A stretch of DNA of 64,000 nucleotides from NCBI RefSeq assembly GCF_003583985.1, contig NZ_QXML01000002.1:124001-188000 (forward strand). Direction: 5' to 3'. The notes under the pieces were generated by a model. That model saw only the letters and a list, made by a program, of their open reading frames with translations, did not search any database and was not told the origin of the DNA. This stretch comes from Algoriphagus lacus. GTDB taxonomy: Bacteria > Bacteroidota > Bacteroidia > Cytophagales > Cyclobacteriaceae. Positions 55,413 to 64,000 of the stretch are shown piece by piece; position 1 is the first letter of the stretch; the number at the start of each line of letters is the position of its first letter. Both the position numbers and the translations under genes were made by a program.

Positions 55413-58217
55413 TTACTCGTCTACCTTGTTTTTAAATTCGATTTCGAGGATACTCATCAGGACTTGTTCGCCTTTGGCATCCGCATTTTTGAATACAAAA
55501 TACAGGTCCTGCATTCCAGTCGTAGGTTTGATTTTCACCTTTGCCCGATTGGCATTCTGTCTTCTCCATTCGATTGGGTTGACTCCTTGTGGTGGTCTAA
55601 ATCCGCCTCCTTCTTTCCTGCCGATTTTCTCAGACTGACCCAAAAGTTCGCCGGTAGGAGATCCGAGATGAATTTCCACCGCTCCACCGATGCCGCCGTT
55701 TCGTTGGTTGATGGTGGACAGCACGTCGATTTGTTGGATTCCGGTAAGGTCAAGTTGCTTCATGGCAAAGTGAGAGTTGTCTCCGACCATCAAGAAATTA
55801 ACACTTGGGGTGGTCAGTAGCTGTACTCCTTTTCGGTCAACGGACAGTTGCGGATTGAGGAAAGGGTTTCTCAGGGCGATGAAATCCACTCCATTGAGCG
55901 GGCCGATCGATCCGGCGCCTTTGTCGGAGTAGGAGGCTCTCAACAGGAAGCTTCCCTGTCCGTTTTCACCTTCCGGTACAGTTGGATTCACTTTTCCACT
56001 CAACGGCAAGGACGCCACAGTAGGCTGGACTTCATCCATGCTCAGGATGTAATCGACCATTCGCTTAGCATCCGCTTCGCTGAGCTGAGGGTGGGCGCTC
56101 ATGGCATGATCACCCCAGACACCAGCTCCCCCGTTGATGATTTTGCCCACAAGGTATTTGGTGTTTTCGGCTGAATTTGGATACTTGGCGGCTACTGCTT
56201 CGTAGCTTGGACCGATAGAGGTTTTGTCGTACTGGTGACAAGACTTACAATCGCTGCTTTCGATCAGATTTTTTCCCAAATTCAGGATAGCCATGGATTC
56301 CGCGCCACTTTGTTTGGAGGCGATTTCTATCGGATCAAAACCAGCAGGCACATAATCAAAGGTTACTGCCACTTCCTCCGGTTTGATTTTTCCGTCAGTA
56401 GAACTTCCGTCTTCCTTGTCGCTGACACTGATCGAGTAGGAAAGTTCTTTTTCACCGAAGAAGAAGGTCTGGTTCATTCCTGTAAAATCAATCTTCACGA
56501 CCGGAGGCTCGTTTCCTGCCACAACTTCTATGGAGGCAGAATTTTTCTCGCCTTTGGTATCTGTGACGGTGAGAGTCACTTGATAGGTTCCTGCCTCCGC
56601 AAAGGTGAAGCTTGGATTTGCTTCAGTTAAGGTCTGGTCAAATCCAGCTCCGTTGGTGATTTTCCATTCGTAAGTAAGTTTGCCCTGATCGTAATCGTCA
56701 TAGTCATTGGTACCTTCGGAACTGAAGTTCACGGCAAGCGGAATAGCCCCGGAAGTTTTATCCGCAACGGCCGTTACGTTTGGCTTGCGGTTCCCTTTGT
56801 TGTATTCGATTTTGATCAAACGGGAATTGGCATTTCCTCTAAACCAGGCTGAGCCATATTCCAAAATATACAGGGCACCATCCGGACCAAAGTCCATGTC
56901 GATGGCTGAGCTGAACGTTTCATTGGGAAGAAATCGCTCCATGCTTTGGTAATCTCCGTTTTCATCCATAGTGACGGCGAAAATCCATCCTCGCATGAAG
57001 TCCACGATCAGCCATTTGCCTTCGTAATAAGCAGGAAACGCATAAGGTGCATCTTTTTTGAAGTCCGCTTTTCTGAAAACCGGTCCTCCTGTCGCACTTC
57101 GTCCTGAGCTTCCCAACTGAGGAAACTTCTCTGAAACGCCATACGGATAGTAGATCATCGCAGGAACGACCGGCTTTGGCAATTCCCTCAAACCGGTATT
57201 ATTCACTGATTCATTGACCGGATTGTTCACGTCATAGGGAGCACCGTAAGAGCTGTCCGCGTGATTGTGGCGATTGTAAGGGAAGTTGTCGCCGATGAAA
57301 TACGGCCAACCAAAGAAGCCAGGGCCCTTTGCTTGATTGAATTCATCATAGCCTTTCGGCCCCCAGATAGAGTCCACTGAGGCATCGGGTCCAACTTCTC
57401 CCCAATAGAGGTAGCCGGTCTTGGAGTCCAATGTCGGCCTCCAAGGGTTGCGGTGGCCCATGGTGTAGATTTCAGGTTTGGTTTTTTCAGTTCCCGGAGG
57501 GAAAAGGTTTCCTTCAGGAATCGTGTAAGTTCCGTCATCTTCCGGATGGATTCTGAGGATTTTTCCTCTCAGGTCATTGGTGTTTCCAGGAGCGCGCTGA
57601 TCATCCGAGTTTTCCATTCCCGGTCTTTCGTCCAGATTGGAAGATCCCTCACGTGGATTCACTGTATTGTTTCCGACTGTCAGGAAAAGGTTTCCTTCTT
57701 TGTCAAAGACCATACCGCCTCCCGTGTGGCAACATTCCTGACGTTGGGTAGGGACTTCAAGAATGATCTTTTTGGAAGATGCTACCAACTCATTTCCTTT
57801 CAGCTCCCATCTTGCAAGTACGTGTTTTGCATCCGCCGAATCTGCATAGTACATGTAGATCCAGTTGTTTTTGGCATAGTCGGGGTGAGCAATTACCCCC
57901 ATCAGGCCTTCCTCGGCCTCCCGGACCACTCCTTCTTTGTTGGTGTATTTGGTGTTGACAGGGATGGTGGCCACCAAGGTCATTTCACCGGTTTTTTCAT
58001 CGAAAATTTTGACCCCACCTTTTCGTTCCACGATTAGCACTCTGCTTTCTGGGAGAAAGGTCATTTCCATCGGTTCGTCCATTCCTTCAGTCAGGACTAC
58101 TTTGGTAAATCGGTTGTCTTCGGGTTTGATCGTAGGGTCGTCCTCCGGCTTGCATGCCAGGAATCCAAGCATCAGAAAGAGGAGTAAAGTCGGTCTCCGG
58201 AGTAAAAGGTTTGTCAT
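55413..58217 (-). CDS. Multidomain PQQ-type sugar dehydrogenase with PKD, cytochrome c and C-terminal beta domain
   Basis: A 934-residue lipoprotein (lipobox LGFLAC22). Order: glucose/sorbosone dehydrogenase-like propeller (about 35-470, with TQRQECCHTGGGMVFDKEG in parts, TMGHRNPWRPTLD and a GPDGALYILEYG segment), a PKD domain (about 478-565), an Ig-like linker, a cytochrome c domain with CKSCH near residue 657 and a later Met ligand (HAMSAHPQLSEAD), and a C-terminal carbohydrate-binding-like jelly roll (about 755-930). It should oxidise a sugar at the surface and pass electrons through its own heme. PQQ as cofactor is inferred from the family. It lies upstream of the glycoside hydrolase, beyond a terminator. 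Confidence 0.88.
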   Translation of the reverse strand: MTNLLLRRPTLLLFLMLGFLACKPEDDPTIKPEDNRFTKVVLTEGMDEPMEMTFLPESRVLIVERKGGVKIFDEKTGEMTLVATIPVNTKYTNKEGVVREAEEGLMGVIAHPDYAKNNWIYMYYADSADAKHVLARWELKGNELVASSKKIILEVPTQRQECCHTGGGMVFDKEGNLFLTVGNNTVNPREGSSNLDERPGMENSDDQRAPGNTNDLRGKILRIHPEDDGTYTIPEGNLFPPGTEKTKPEIYTMGHRNPWRPTLDSKTGYLYWGEVGPDASVDSIWGPKGYDEFNQAKGPGFFGWPYFIGDNFPYNRHNHADSSYGAPYDVNNPVNESVNNTGLRELPKPVVPAMIYYPYGVSEKFPQLGSSGRSATGGPVFRKADFKKDAPYAFPAYYEGKWLIVDFMRGWIFAVTMDENGDYQSMERFLPNETFSSAIDMDFGPDGALYILEYGSAWFRGNANSRLIKIEYNKGNRKPNVTAVADKTSGAIPLAVNFSSEGTNDYDDYDQGKLTYEWKITNGAGFDQTLTEANPSFTFAEAGTYQVTLTVTDTKGEKNSASIEVVAGNEPPVVKIDFTGMNQTFFFGEKELSYSISVSDKEDGSSTDGKIKPEEVAVTFDYVPAGFDPIEIASKQSGAESMAILNLGKNLIESSDCKSCHQYDKTSIGPSYEAVAAKYPNSAENTKYLVGKIINGGAGVWGDHAMSAHPQLSEADAKRMVDYILSMDEVQPTVASLPLSGKVNPTVPEGENGQGSFLLRASYSDKGAGSIGPLNGVDFIALRNPFLNPQLSVDRKGVQLLTTPSVNFLMVGDNSHFAMKQLDLTGIQQIDVLSTINQRNGGIGGAVEIHLGSPTGELLGQSEKIGRKEGGGFRPPQGVNPIEWRRQNANRAKVKIKPTTGMQDLYFVFKNADAKGEQVLMSILEIEFKNKVDE

Positions 58218-58481
58218 AGGGAATTGTTGATAGGGATTTTTAAAAACACACAGTTTCTATTGTCTCAATTTTGGATAATTGAAAACCGAATTCCAAAAGT
58301 TATTTCTGAGGCGGTAAAAAATCAGGATAAATGAGGTGTAGAAATGACTGATTATTTGGAGAATAGCAGCTTTTGCCCCGCTTCATTTTTTGGATGTCAC
58401 AAATGGCAAATTTTCCAATTGTCAAAAAATCGAAAAACCGATTTATCCTTTCCTTATATTTTGATCCAAGTCACGCTATCC

Positions 58482-59843
58482 ATGAAAAAAATATTAACAA
58501 TCCTACTGCTTTTGCCGGGATTATCCTTTGGTCAAACTCACGAAGCCAACATCAAAAAAATCTACGATACGGAACTTTCCGCCGGACATACTTATGACAA
58601 TCTCCGCTTCCTATGCAAGGAAATCGGCAATCGTCTGGCTGGTTCCCCAGGTGCCGCTGCGGCTGTCGAATGGACGAGACAGTTGATGGAAAGTTATGGT
58701 TTCGATACCGTTTATCTACAGCCCGTCATGGTGCCGCATTGGGTCCGGGGAGGGAAAGATGTGGTCAAAATCGTCAATTCCCAAAAGCACGGAACGCTGG
58801 AACTCTCTGCGTTAGCATTGGGAAATACCCAAGGAACTGGGCCAAAAGGCCTCCTAGGGCAAGTGGTAGAAGTAAAAAGCATCGATCACCTGAAAAGTCT
58901 GGGTATGCAGGTAAAGGGAAAGATTGTCTTTTTCAACGGCCCAATGGACCCGACCAAAGTGGATGCTTTTGAAGCCTATGGAGGTGCCAATGCCCAGCGA
59001 AGTAGCGGAGCTGCCGAAGCTTCCAAGCTCGGGGCCATTGGTTCCATCGTTCGATCCTTGAGCAATCGAATCGACGACATTCCCCATACCGGAAATCAGC
59101 GCTATGCTGCTGATTTTCCAAAAATTCCTGCCTTGGCCATCAGTACCCAAGATGCAGAACTGCTCAGCGACTTATTGGAAGACCAATCCGATCTTACCCT
59201 TTACCTGGAGTCCCATGGACAGATGCTGGAGGAAAAGCTTTCCTACAACGTGATCGGTGAAATTAGAGGATCGGAAAAGCCGGAGGAAATTATCGCAGTA
59301 GGCGGACACTTGGACTCCTGGGATGTAGGAGAAGGCGCCCATGACGATGGCGCAGGCTGCATGCAGGCGATAGAAGTGCTTAGAATCTACAAGCAATTGG
59401 GTTGGAAGCCAAAGCGGACTATCAGAGCCGTGATGTGGATGAATGAAGAAAACGGACTTCGTGGCGGTCAGGAATATGCAAAAGTGGCCAAAGAAAAAGG
59501 CGAAAAGCACATTGCTGCCATTGAGTCAGATTCAGGTGGATTTTTGCCTACAGGTTTTTCCTCTACCGGAACCGACGCACAGCGGGAGAAACTGGCGAGC
59601 TGGGTTTCCTATTTTCTTCCCTATCAGGTTTGGAGTCTGAACAAACCAGGAGGAGGCGCTGACATTGGTCCGCTTAGGGATCAGGGGCCGATTTTGATCG
59701 GATTGGAGCCGGATTCCCAGAAGTATTTCATTTATCATCACACCGAAGCCGATGTTTTTGAAGCAGTGGATCAGCGTGAATTGGAGTTAGGCGCTGCTGC
59801 GATGACTGCTTTGGTGTACCTGATTGAGCAGGAGGGCATTTGA
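58482..59843 (+). CDS. Exported M28 family zinc peptidase (carboxypeptidase Q-like)
   Basis: A 453-residue metallopeptidase. The ATG at 58482 opens a signal peptide (1-17, ending SFGQ), so the 46 upstream in-frame codons are not used. Zinc ligands and catalytic residues of M28 are in place: GGHLDSWD (His276, Asp278), HDDGAG (Asp288/289), NEENGLRGG (Glu322-Glu323), ESDSGG near 350 and YHHTEAD near 423. A PA-like insert lies between about 120 and 235. The closest known relatives are plasma glutamate carboxypeptidase/carboxypeptidase Q. It is single and followed by a strong terminator. Confidence 0.93.
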   Translation: MKKILTILLLLPGLSFGQTHEANIKKIYDTELSAGHTYDNLRFLCKEIGNRLAGSPGAAAAVEWTRQLMESYGFDTVYLQPVMVPHWVRGGKDVVKIVNSQKHGTLELSALALGNTQGTGPKGLLGQVVEVKSIDHLKSLGMQVKGKIVFFNGPMDPTKVDAFEAYGGANAQRSSGAAEASKLGAIGSIVRSLSNRIDDIPHTGNQRYAADFPKIPALAISTQDAELLSDLLEDQSDLTLYLESHGQMLEEKLSYNVIGEIRGSEKPEEIIAVGGHLDSWDVGEGAHDDGAGCMQAIEVLRIYKQLGWKPKRTIRAVMWMNEENGLRGGQEYAKVAKEKGEKHIAAIESDSGGFLPTGFSSTGTDAQREKLASWVSYFLPYQVWSLNKPGGGADIGPLRDQGPILIGLEPDSQKYFIYHHTEADVFEAVDQRELELGAAAMTALVYLIEQEGI

Positions 59844-59864
59844 TTTCCTCTTTCAAAAAAAATC

Positions 59865-59898
59865 AAAAAAAGCCTTTGGATAGCCCAAAGGCTTTTTT
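59865..59898 (+). terminator. Rho-independent terminator after the M28 peptidase
   Basis: A long stem (AAAAAAGCCTTTGG with CCAAAGGCTTTTTT) around a 5-base loop. Confidence 0.92.
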
Positions 59899-59998
59899 CC
59901 TTTCCCGCGTATCGCCCATTTGTTCTTTTTCAGACTTCTCCATTAAAGATCAAACAAACCCCTAGTGTATTTGCTTCACTTGAAAAAATCACCCATTC

Positions 59999-61666
59999 AT
60001 GAATGACCTTCAAATTGCCAATTCGGTAGCTCCACGGCCGATTCAGGAGATTGCCTATAGGTTGAATGTTCCCCCTGATACCCTTGAACTCTACGGGAAA
60101 TATAAAGCCAAACTTCCCATCGAGCTTATTGATGAGGAAAAAGTCCAGAAAGGCAACCTGATTTTGGTCACGGCCATCACACCGACGCCTGCTGGGGAAG
60201 GCAAAACCACGGTTACAATCGGACTCAATGATGGTCTCAACAGACTTGGGAAGGCTTCAGTTGCTGTCATCCGAGAACCCAGTCTCGGGCCGGTTTTTGG
60301 GATGAAAGGGGGTGCTGCCGGAGGTGGTTGGTCTCAGGTCATCCCGATGGAGGACATCAACCTTCATTTCACAGGGGATTTTCATGCCATCGAAAAGGCC
60401 AACAACCTGCTTTCAGCCCTGATCGATAACAACATCCAAAGCAAGACCCGAAATCTGGGGATCGATCCCCGAACGGTACTTTGGAAGCGGTCCATGGACA
60501 TGAATGACCGAGCCCTGAGAAATGTGGTGGTAGGGCTTGGCGGTAAAACCGGTGGAATCCCAAGGGAAACAGGCTTCAATATCACCGCCGCCAGTGAGGT
60601 GATGGCGATTCTCTGCATGAGCAAAAGCCTTGAAGATCTAAAAGAACGGTTTTCCAAAATTTTCATCGGAGATCGGTTTGACGGCACTCCAGTATTTGCT
60701 TCCGATTTGAAAGCCGAGGGAGCGATGGCAACCTTGATGAAGGAGGCCATCAAGCCGAATCTCGTTCAGACTTTGGGACACAATCCTGCGATCCTTCATG
60801 GTGGCCCATTTGCCAATATTGCGCAGGGAACCAACTCTATTATCGCTACCAAAATGGGGTTGAGTTTGGGGGATTTTGTAGTGACTGAAGCGGGATTTGG
60901 ATCGGATCTGGGAGCGGAGAAATTTTTCAATATCAAATGCCGACAGGCTGGACTTTCTCCCAAAGCCGTGGTAGTTGTAGCGACCATCCGGGCATTGAAA
61001 TACCATGGAGGGAAACCCTTGAAAGAACTGACCTCCGAAGATGTTTTCGCCCTTGAAAATGGATTTCCAAATCTTCAGCGCCATTTGGATAGTGTCCGAA
61101 GTTTTGGAATACCGGTAGTAGTGGCAGTCAATGTGTTCAATAGCGATACTGAGGCTGAGAAAAAGCGGATTTTGGATTACTGTCGGGAAATTGGAGTTCC
61201 AGCTGCCTTGAGTGAGGGTTGGGCAAAAGGTGGCGAAGGGTGTGAAGGCTTGGGTCAATTGGTGGTAGAGGCCGCTGAAAGCTGTACCAACCGGTTTTCT
61301 CCCACGTATGCATTGGAGGATACAGTGCAGGAAAAAATCAAGAAGGTGGCCCAAACCATCTATGGGGCTTCAGATGTCGTCCTTTCACAGACTGCACAAA
61401 GCCAACTCAAAAAAATCGAAAAATTGGGTCTGTCCCAGATTCCCATTTGCATTGCCAAAACCCAAAAAAGTCTCAGCGACAACGAAAAACTGATCGGACG
61501 GCCTCAGGAATTTACCATTACGATCCGGGAATTTGAAATCGCCGCAGGGGCTGGATTTTTGATTCCCATAGCCGGTGAGATTCTACGGATGCCCGGGCTG
61601 CCGGAGACCCCCTCGGCTGAGTCGGTGGATATTGATGAGAAAGGAGTGATTTCAGGTTTGTTTTGA
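59999..61666 (+). CDS. fhs: Formate-tetrahydrofolate ligase
   Basis: A 555-residue cytoplasmic ligase that joins formate to tetrahydrofolate at the cost of ATP to make 10-formyl-THF for one-carbon metabolism. The ATP loop is TPTPAGEGKTT (61-71), followed by REPSLGPVFGMKGGAAGGG, an NLHFTGDFHAI segment, a VATIRALKYHGG strand and a C-terminal EIAAGAGFLIP segment followed by IAGEILRMPGLP. Length matches the monomer of about 556. The gene is alone, without folD or a glycine-cleavage partner, and ends in a terminator. Confidence 0.98.
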   Translation: MNDLQIANSVAPRPIQEIAYRLNVPPDTLELYGKYKAKLPIELIDEEKVQKGNLILVTAITPTPAGEGKTTVTIGLNDGLNRLGKASVAVIREPSLGPVFGMKGGAAGGGWSQVIPMEDINLHFTGDFHAIEKANNLLSALIDNNIQSKTRNLGIDPRTVLWKRSMDMNDRALRNVVVGLGGKTGGIPRETGFNITAASEVMAILCMSKSLEDLKERFSKIFIGDRFDGTPVFASDLKAEGAMATLMKEAIKPNLVQTLGHNPAILHGGPFANIAQGTNSIIATKMGLSLGDFVVTEAGFGSDLGAEKFFNIKCRQAGLSPKAVVVVATIRALKYHGGKPLKELTSEDVFALENGFPNLQRHLDSVRSFGIPVVVAVNVFNSDTEAEKKRILDYCREIGVPAALSEGWAKGGEGCEGLGQLVVEAAESCTNRFSPTYALEDTVQEKIKKVAQTIYGASDVVLSQTAQSQLKKIEKLGLSQIPICIAKTQKSLSDNEKLIGRPQEFTITIREFEIAAGAGFLIPIAGEILRMPGLPETPSAESVDIDEKGVISGLF

Positions 61667-61680
61667 GCCATTGAAAAGTA

Positions 61681-61707
61681 AAACCCCGGTTAACCAGACC
61701 GGGGTTT
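61681..61707. terminator. Bidirectional hairpin terminator
   Basis: Stem AAACCCCGGT/ACCGGGGTTT with a 7-base loop between the convergent fhs and Hsp20 genes. Confidence 0.9.
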
Positions 61708-61736
61708 CAAACCTATCTAAAAAAATACCCTATTAT

Positions 61737-62183
61737 TTAACCTACTTCTATTGCTTTTTTTGGTTTGCTGCTTTCGATGGCTTTTTTGGGAAGTACGATG
61801 TTCAGAATCCCATTGTCATATTTCGCATCAATCTTTTCGTCACTGACATTTTCAGGTAGGGCAAAAGACCTTCGGATACTGGAGTACGAAAATTCCTTCT
61901 TGCGGTAGTTTTCTTTTTTCTCCTCCGATTTATGTTCTTTCTCTGCTGAAATGCTCAGAATACCTTCCTGAACGTCTATTTTGAAATCCTTTTTATCAAA
62001 TCCGGGGGCAGAAAGCTCGAGCTTAAACTCCTTTTCGTTTTCGATCACGTTGGCAGAGGGTATCTCAATAGATTTTTCCGGAAACCAGAATTTTTCATCC
62101 CAATCGAAGGGATTTTCAGTACCAAAAAAGTCCTGTACCATCTTAGGCCAGAAACTTCCATTTCGTTTAGCTAATGCGCTCAT
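61737..62183 (-). CDS. Hsp20/alpha-crystallin small heat-shock protein
   Basis: A 148-residue cytoplasmic chaperone that holds unfolding proteins. The alpha-crystallin domain spans about 35-135: PSANVIENEKEFKLELSAPG in pieces, KKDFKIDVQEGILSISAE, the RRSFALPENVSDEKIDAKYDNGILNIVLPKK end with the conserved A-x-x-x-n-G-v-L motif. A short N-terminal arm begins MSALAKRNGSFWP. The lysine-rich C-terminus (IESSKPKKAIEVG) includes an I-x-V-like tail. Heat-shock promoter elements were not identified upstream. Confidence 0.95.
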   Translation of the reverse strand: MSALAKRNGSFWPKMVQDFFGTENPFDWDEKFWFPEKSIEIPSANVIENEKEFKLELSAPGFDKKDFKIDVQEGILSISAEKEHKSEEKKENYRKKEFSYSSIRRSFALPENVSDEKIDAKYDNGILNIVLPKKAIESSKPKKAIEVG

Positions 62184-62395
62184 GGCTTTGTTTTTTAGGT
62201 TTATTGGATCTGTTTAAGTAAAGTAAATTTCCTTGATATTATCCAAAGAATGAATGATAAAAGTCACACAACCAATTGATTGTGATCAAAGATTCCGGTA
62301 TCAGGCTGGGGAATTAGTTTGATATAATAAAGGATAGCTTGAATTTGTAAGGAATTCATTTTTGCCAAATTATCTTAGTCTTCAAATCCAATCCT

Positions 62396-63178
62396 ATGGA
62401 GAAAAACCCCTCTCATCATGATCCGCAACAGTTAGGCAGGCTATTGCTCGATATGGGAATCACTATCCTACATTCCGGGGCTCCAACCCGCCGTGTAAAT
62501 CTGATCCTGTATCGTGTGGCGAAGGCTTATGGCTATGAATTGCATCTGGCACTCAGTACCAGGCATCTTTCGATCAGTTTGCAGGGGGGGCAGCAGGAAA
62601 ATGCTTTTTCCGGAGGAAGGAGCAAGCCCTCACTTCCCGGGGTAAATTTCAGAGTGGTATCGGAGATCAGTACGCTCAGTTTGGAATTGGCTGAAAATCA
62701 ACTTCCACTTGACCAAGTGAAGGAGCGGATTAAACTTATCAAAAGTCAGCCTCATTACCCCCGAATCATTGTTTTGACAGTGGTAAGCTTGGCCGGGTCG
62801 GCATTTTGCTACACGTTTGGAGGAGATTATCTGGAGATGGGAATTACCTTTCTGGCCACATTTTTTGGACTCTTTCTTAAGCAGGAGCTGACCAAAAGAA
62901 GTGTAAATACCTACCTGATTACCTTTTTCAGTGCTGTGTTGGCAGCTTTAGTCATCGGGCTTTTTTGGAAAATAGGATTGCCTACTCAGTTGGATCAGGC
63001 TTTTGCAACCAGTGTGTTGTTTTTGGTTCCGGGAGTTCCTTTGGTCATTTCCTTTGTGGATCTGTTGGATGGGTTTATCCTAAACGGGATTGAACGGGGA
63101 GTCAATGCCTTGATGCATGCGTTTGGAATAGCCGCAGGCTTGGCGTTTGTTTTATACATCTTTCAAATACCCTTCTGA
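62396..63178 (+). CDS. Threonine/serine exporter ThrE-type, N-terminal half
   Basis: A 260-residue inner-membrane protein of the ThrE/DUF1212 family. The cytoplasmic N-terminal part has the family's LHSGAPTRRVN motif (about 25-35) and a LALSTRHLSISL strand. Five helices follow from about residue 120, with the VLFLVPGVPLVISFVDLLDGF segment typical of the family. The partner half is encoded by the next gene: the stop TGA and next ATG share one base (63178). Export of threonine/serine is inferred from family naming; the real substrate in this phylum has not been shown. Confidence 0.9.
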   Translation: MEKNPSHHDPQQLGRLLLDMGITILHSGAPTRRVNLILYRVAKAYGYELHLALSTRHLSISLQGGQQENAFSGGRSKPSLPGVNFRVVSEISTLSLELAENQLPLDQVKERIKLIKSQPHYPRIIVLTVVSLAGSAFCYTFGGDYLEMGITFLATFFGLFLKQELTKRSVNTYLITFFSAVLAALVIGLFWKIGLPTQLDQAFATSVLFLVPGVPLVISFVDLLDGFILNGIERGVNALMHAFGIAAGLAFVLYIFQIPF

Positions 63179-63681
63179 TGGAACTTCTTGAGGTGTTTTA
63201 TAAGGGATTTTGGTGTAGCTGCGCAGCTTTGGGGTTCGGAATCCTCTTCAATGCTCCTAAGCGAAGTCTATGGATGATTTTGCTCGTCGGTTTCCTGGGA
63301 GGCTCGGTTAAGTTTGGCCTGATGCTTCCAGAGGTAGGAGGAAGAATCGTTTTCTCCACTTTTGTGGCAGCACTGGTAATCGGTTTTTCCGGAGTCTTTT
63401 TGGGCAATTGGAAAAAGCTGATTCCCATGATCATCACCATCCCATCTGTGATTCCGATGGTTCCGGGAGCCTTTGCTTACAAAGCCATGTTAGGATTGAT
63501 CACCTTGACCCATCTTCCGGATGAAAATTATGGGCAAATCGTCAACCGGACCATATACAATGGCACCATGACTTTGTTTGTTTTATTGGCGATTACTTTG
63601 GGAGTGACGATTCCCCTGGTTCTTTTGAAGTTGGAGTTTGTAGGAAAAGTCAGGGTTGGATCGGCTTGGAAAAAAGGCTGA
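63178..63681 (+). CDS. Threonine/serine exporter ThrE-type, C-terminal half
   Basis: A 167-residue membrane protein (DUF3815/ThrE C-terminal family) with five helices. It carries the FVAALVIGFSGVFLG helix and the family's PSVIPMVPGAFAYKAM segment, and ends in a basic tail. It starts within the stop of the upstream half, so translation of the two is coupled and they should form one transporter. Confidence 0.9.
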   Translation: MELLEVFYKGFWCSCAALGFGILFNAPKRSLWMILLVGFLGGSVKFGLMLPEVGGRIVFSTFVAALVIGFSGVFLGNWKKLIPMIITIPSVIPMVPGAFAYKAMLGLITLTHLPDENYGQIVNRTIYNGTMTLFVLLAITLGVTIPLVLLKLEFVGKVRVGSAWKKG

Positions 63682-63702
63682 TTCTTCCCGTACTCCGATT
63701 GG

Positions 63703-64000
63703 CTATTTCTTCAGTCCTCTGATCCACGTTTTCTGCCAGCCTACCGAATAGGTGGTAAAATCCTGTCCAATCCGGACCACGGCACCTGTACTTGCCGCAA
63801 ACTTTAAAGACGTTGTCTTTCCTGTTGGGATCACTGCTGTGACACCCAATCGGGAATTTTCCTGACGGTCATCCCTGAAAGTATTGTCAATGGACGATCT
63901 GCCTCCGACATAGTAGGTGGCGTCAAATGCCACCCAAAGAATTGGGTTGATGTTGTAGCTGATGTGAGTTTGAAATGCTCCCATTGGTTCCTGGCTACGA
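63703..64000 (-). CDS. Outer-membrane transporter-like protein (MetA-pathway type), C-terminal part
   Basis: The C-terminal 98 residues of a beta-barrel protein whose frame stays open to the window edge, so the ATG at 63984 is internal. Alternating hydrophobic strands are seen: TYYVGGRSSIDNT, RLGVTAVIPTGKTTSLKFAAS and GAVVRIGQDFTTYSVGWQKTW. The Gly-Gly-x-Ser and SRLGVTA pattern fits the Phenol_MetA_deg/transporter family. It converges with the ThrE pair with a 20-base gap and no clear terminator. Confidence 0.7.
   Translation of the reverse strand, partial: RSQEPMGAFQTHISYNINPILWVAFDATYYVGGRSSIDNTFRDDRQENSRLGVTAVIPTGKTTSLKFAASTGAVVRIGQDFTTYSVGWQKTWIRGLKK

Noticed and set aside
60638..61354. 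A 238-codon minus-strand frame
   Set aside because: Antisense to fhs, which is intact over its full length.
1..64000. CRISPR arrays, tRNA or rRNA genes, insertion sequences, riboswitches
   Set aside because: None could be recognised by eye; the repeats found are short intergenic palindromes without spacers or transposase genes.

Overview
The window looks like chromosomal DNA of a member of the Bacteroidota, most likely a Cytophagales bacterium of the Algoriphagus/Cyclobacteriaceae kind. The reasons are a SusC/SusD outer-membrane pair, many TonB-dependent receptors with an N-terminal carboxypeptidase-regulatory-like domain, two GLPGLI-family proteins, Spy-type lipoboxes, an HYC_CC_PP protein, and promoters with a TAnnTTTG-like -7 box instead of sigma-70 boxes. 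The genus is inferred from gene style only. No rRNA, tRNA, CRISPR array, transposase or integrase was found. About 50 genes were recognised, and the first and last are cut by the window edges.

Layout. 1-4.6 kb: the end of an aldose 1-epimerase, a lone PhnD-type binding protein, a lone contractile-injection/phage tail sheath gene with no tube, baseplate or ATPase nearby, and an AT-rich Crp/DoxX pair. 4.7-12.7 kb: a minus-strand peptidoglycan-recycling cluster with a penicillin-acylase-family lipoprotein, an N-acetylmuramoyl-alanine amidase lipoprotein, a DigH-like (GHL10) lipoprotein, a GNAT enzyme, an AmpG-like MFS permease and a cytoplasmic NagZ-like GH3. 12.9-19.4 kb: a VanZ-like protein, a TAT-exported 5'-nucleotidase, a metal-type operon (HYC_CC_PP, TonB receptor, HMA protein) and a diheme cytochrome c. 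19.7-26.9 kb: an M20 amidohydrolase, a patatin/beta-barrel protein, then a GMC dehydrogenase with its TAT-signal small subunit and an exported TIM-barrel isomerase/epimerase. This last trio suggests periplasmic 3-keto-sugar chemistry.

27-35 kb: exported beta-carbonic anhydrase, DUF2490, a sulfatase, a Crp regulator, DinB, a concanavalin-like protein and a two-propeller membrane protein. 35-42 kb: an OmpR/histidine-kinase pair faces two tandem GLPGLI genes and a large beta-barrel protein. The two GLPGLI promoters carry the same 34-bp operator with three TTAAC units at exact 10-bp steps, set at the same distance from the same -7 box. This is the strongest new regulatory signal in the window. 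42-58 kb: YceI, a lipoprotein, then a minus-strand polysaccharide-type locus with a planctomycete-style DUF1501 and DUF1549/1553 pair, SusD, SusC, a TIM-barrel glycoside hydrolase and a multidomain PQQ-type sugar dehydrogenase with its own heme domain. 58-64 kb: an M28 peptidase, formate-tetrahydrofolate ligase, Hsp20, a split ThrE-type exporter and the end of an outer-membrane protein.

How the genes fit together. Most products act in the envelope or periplasm: peptidoglycan turnover, glycan import and oxidation, sulfate-ester removal and peptide hydrolysis. The dominant theme is scavenging of glycans and cell-wall material by a surface-associated heterotroph. Strong hairpin terminators separate most units.
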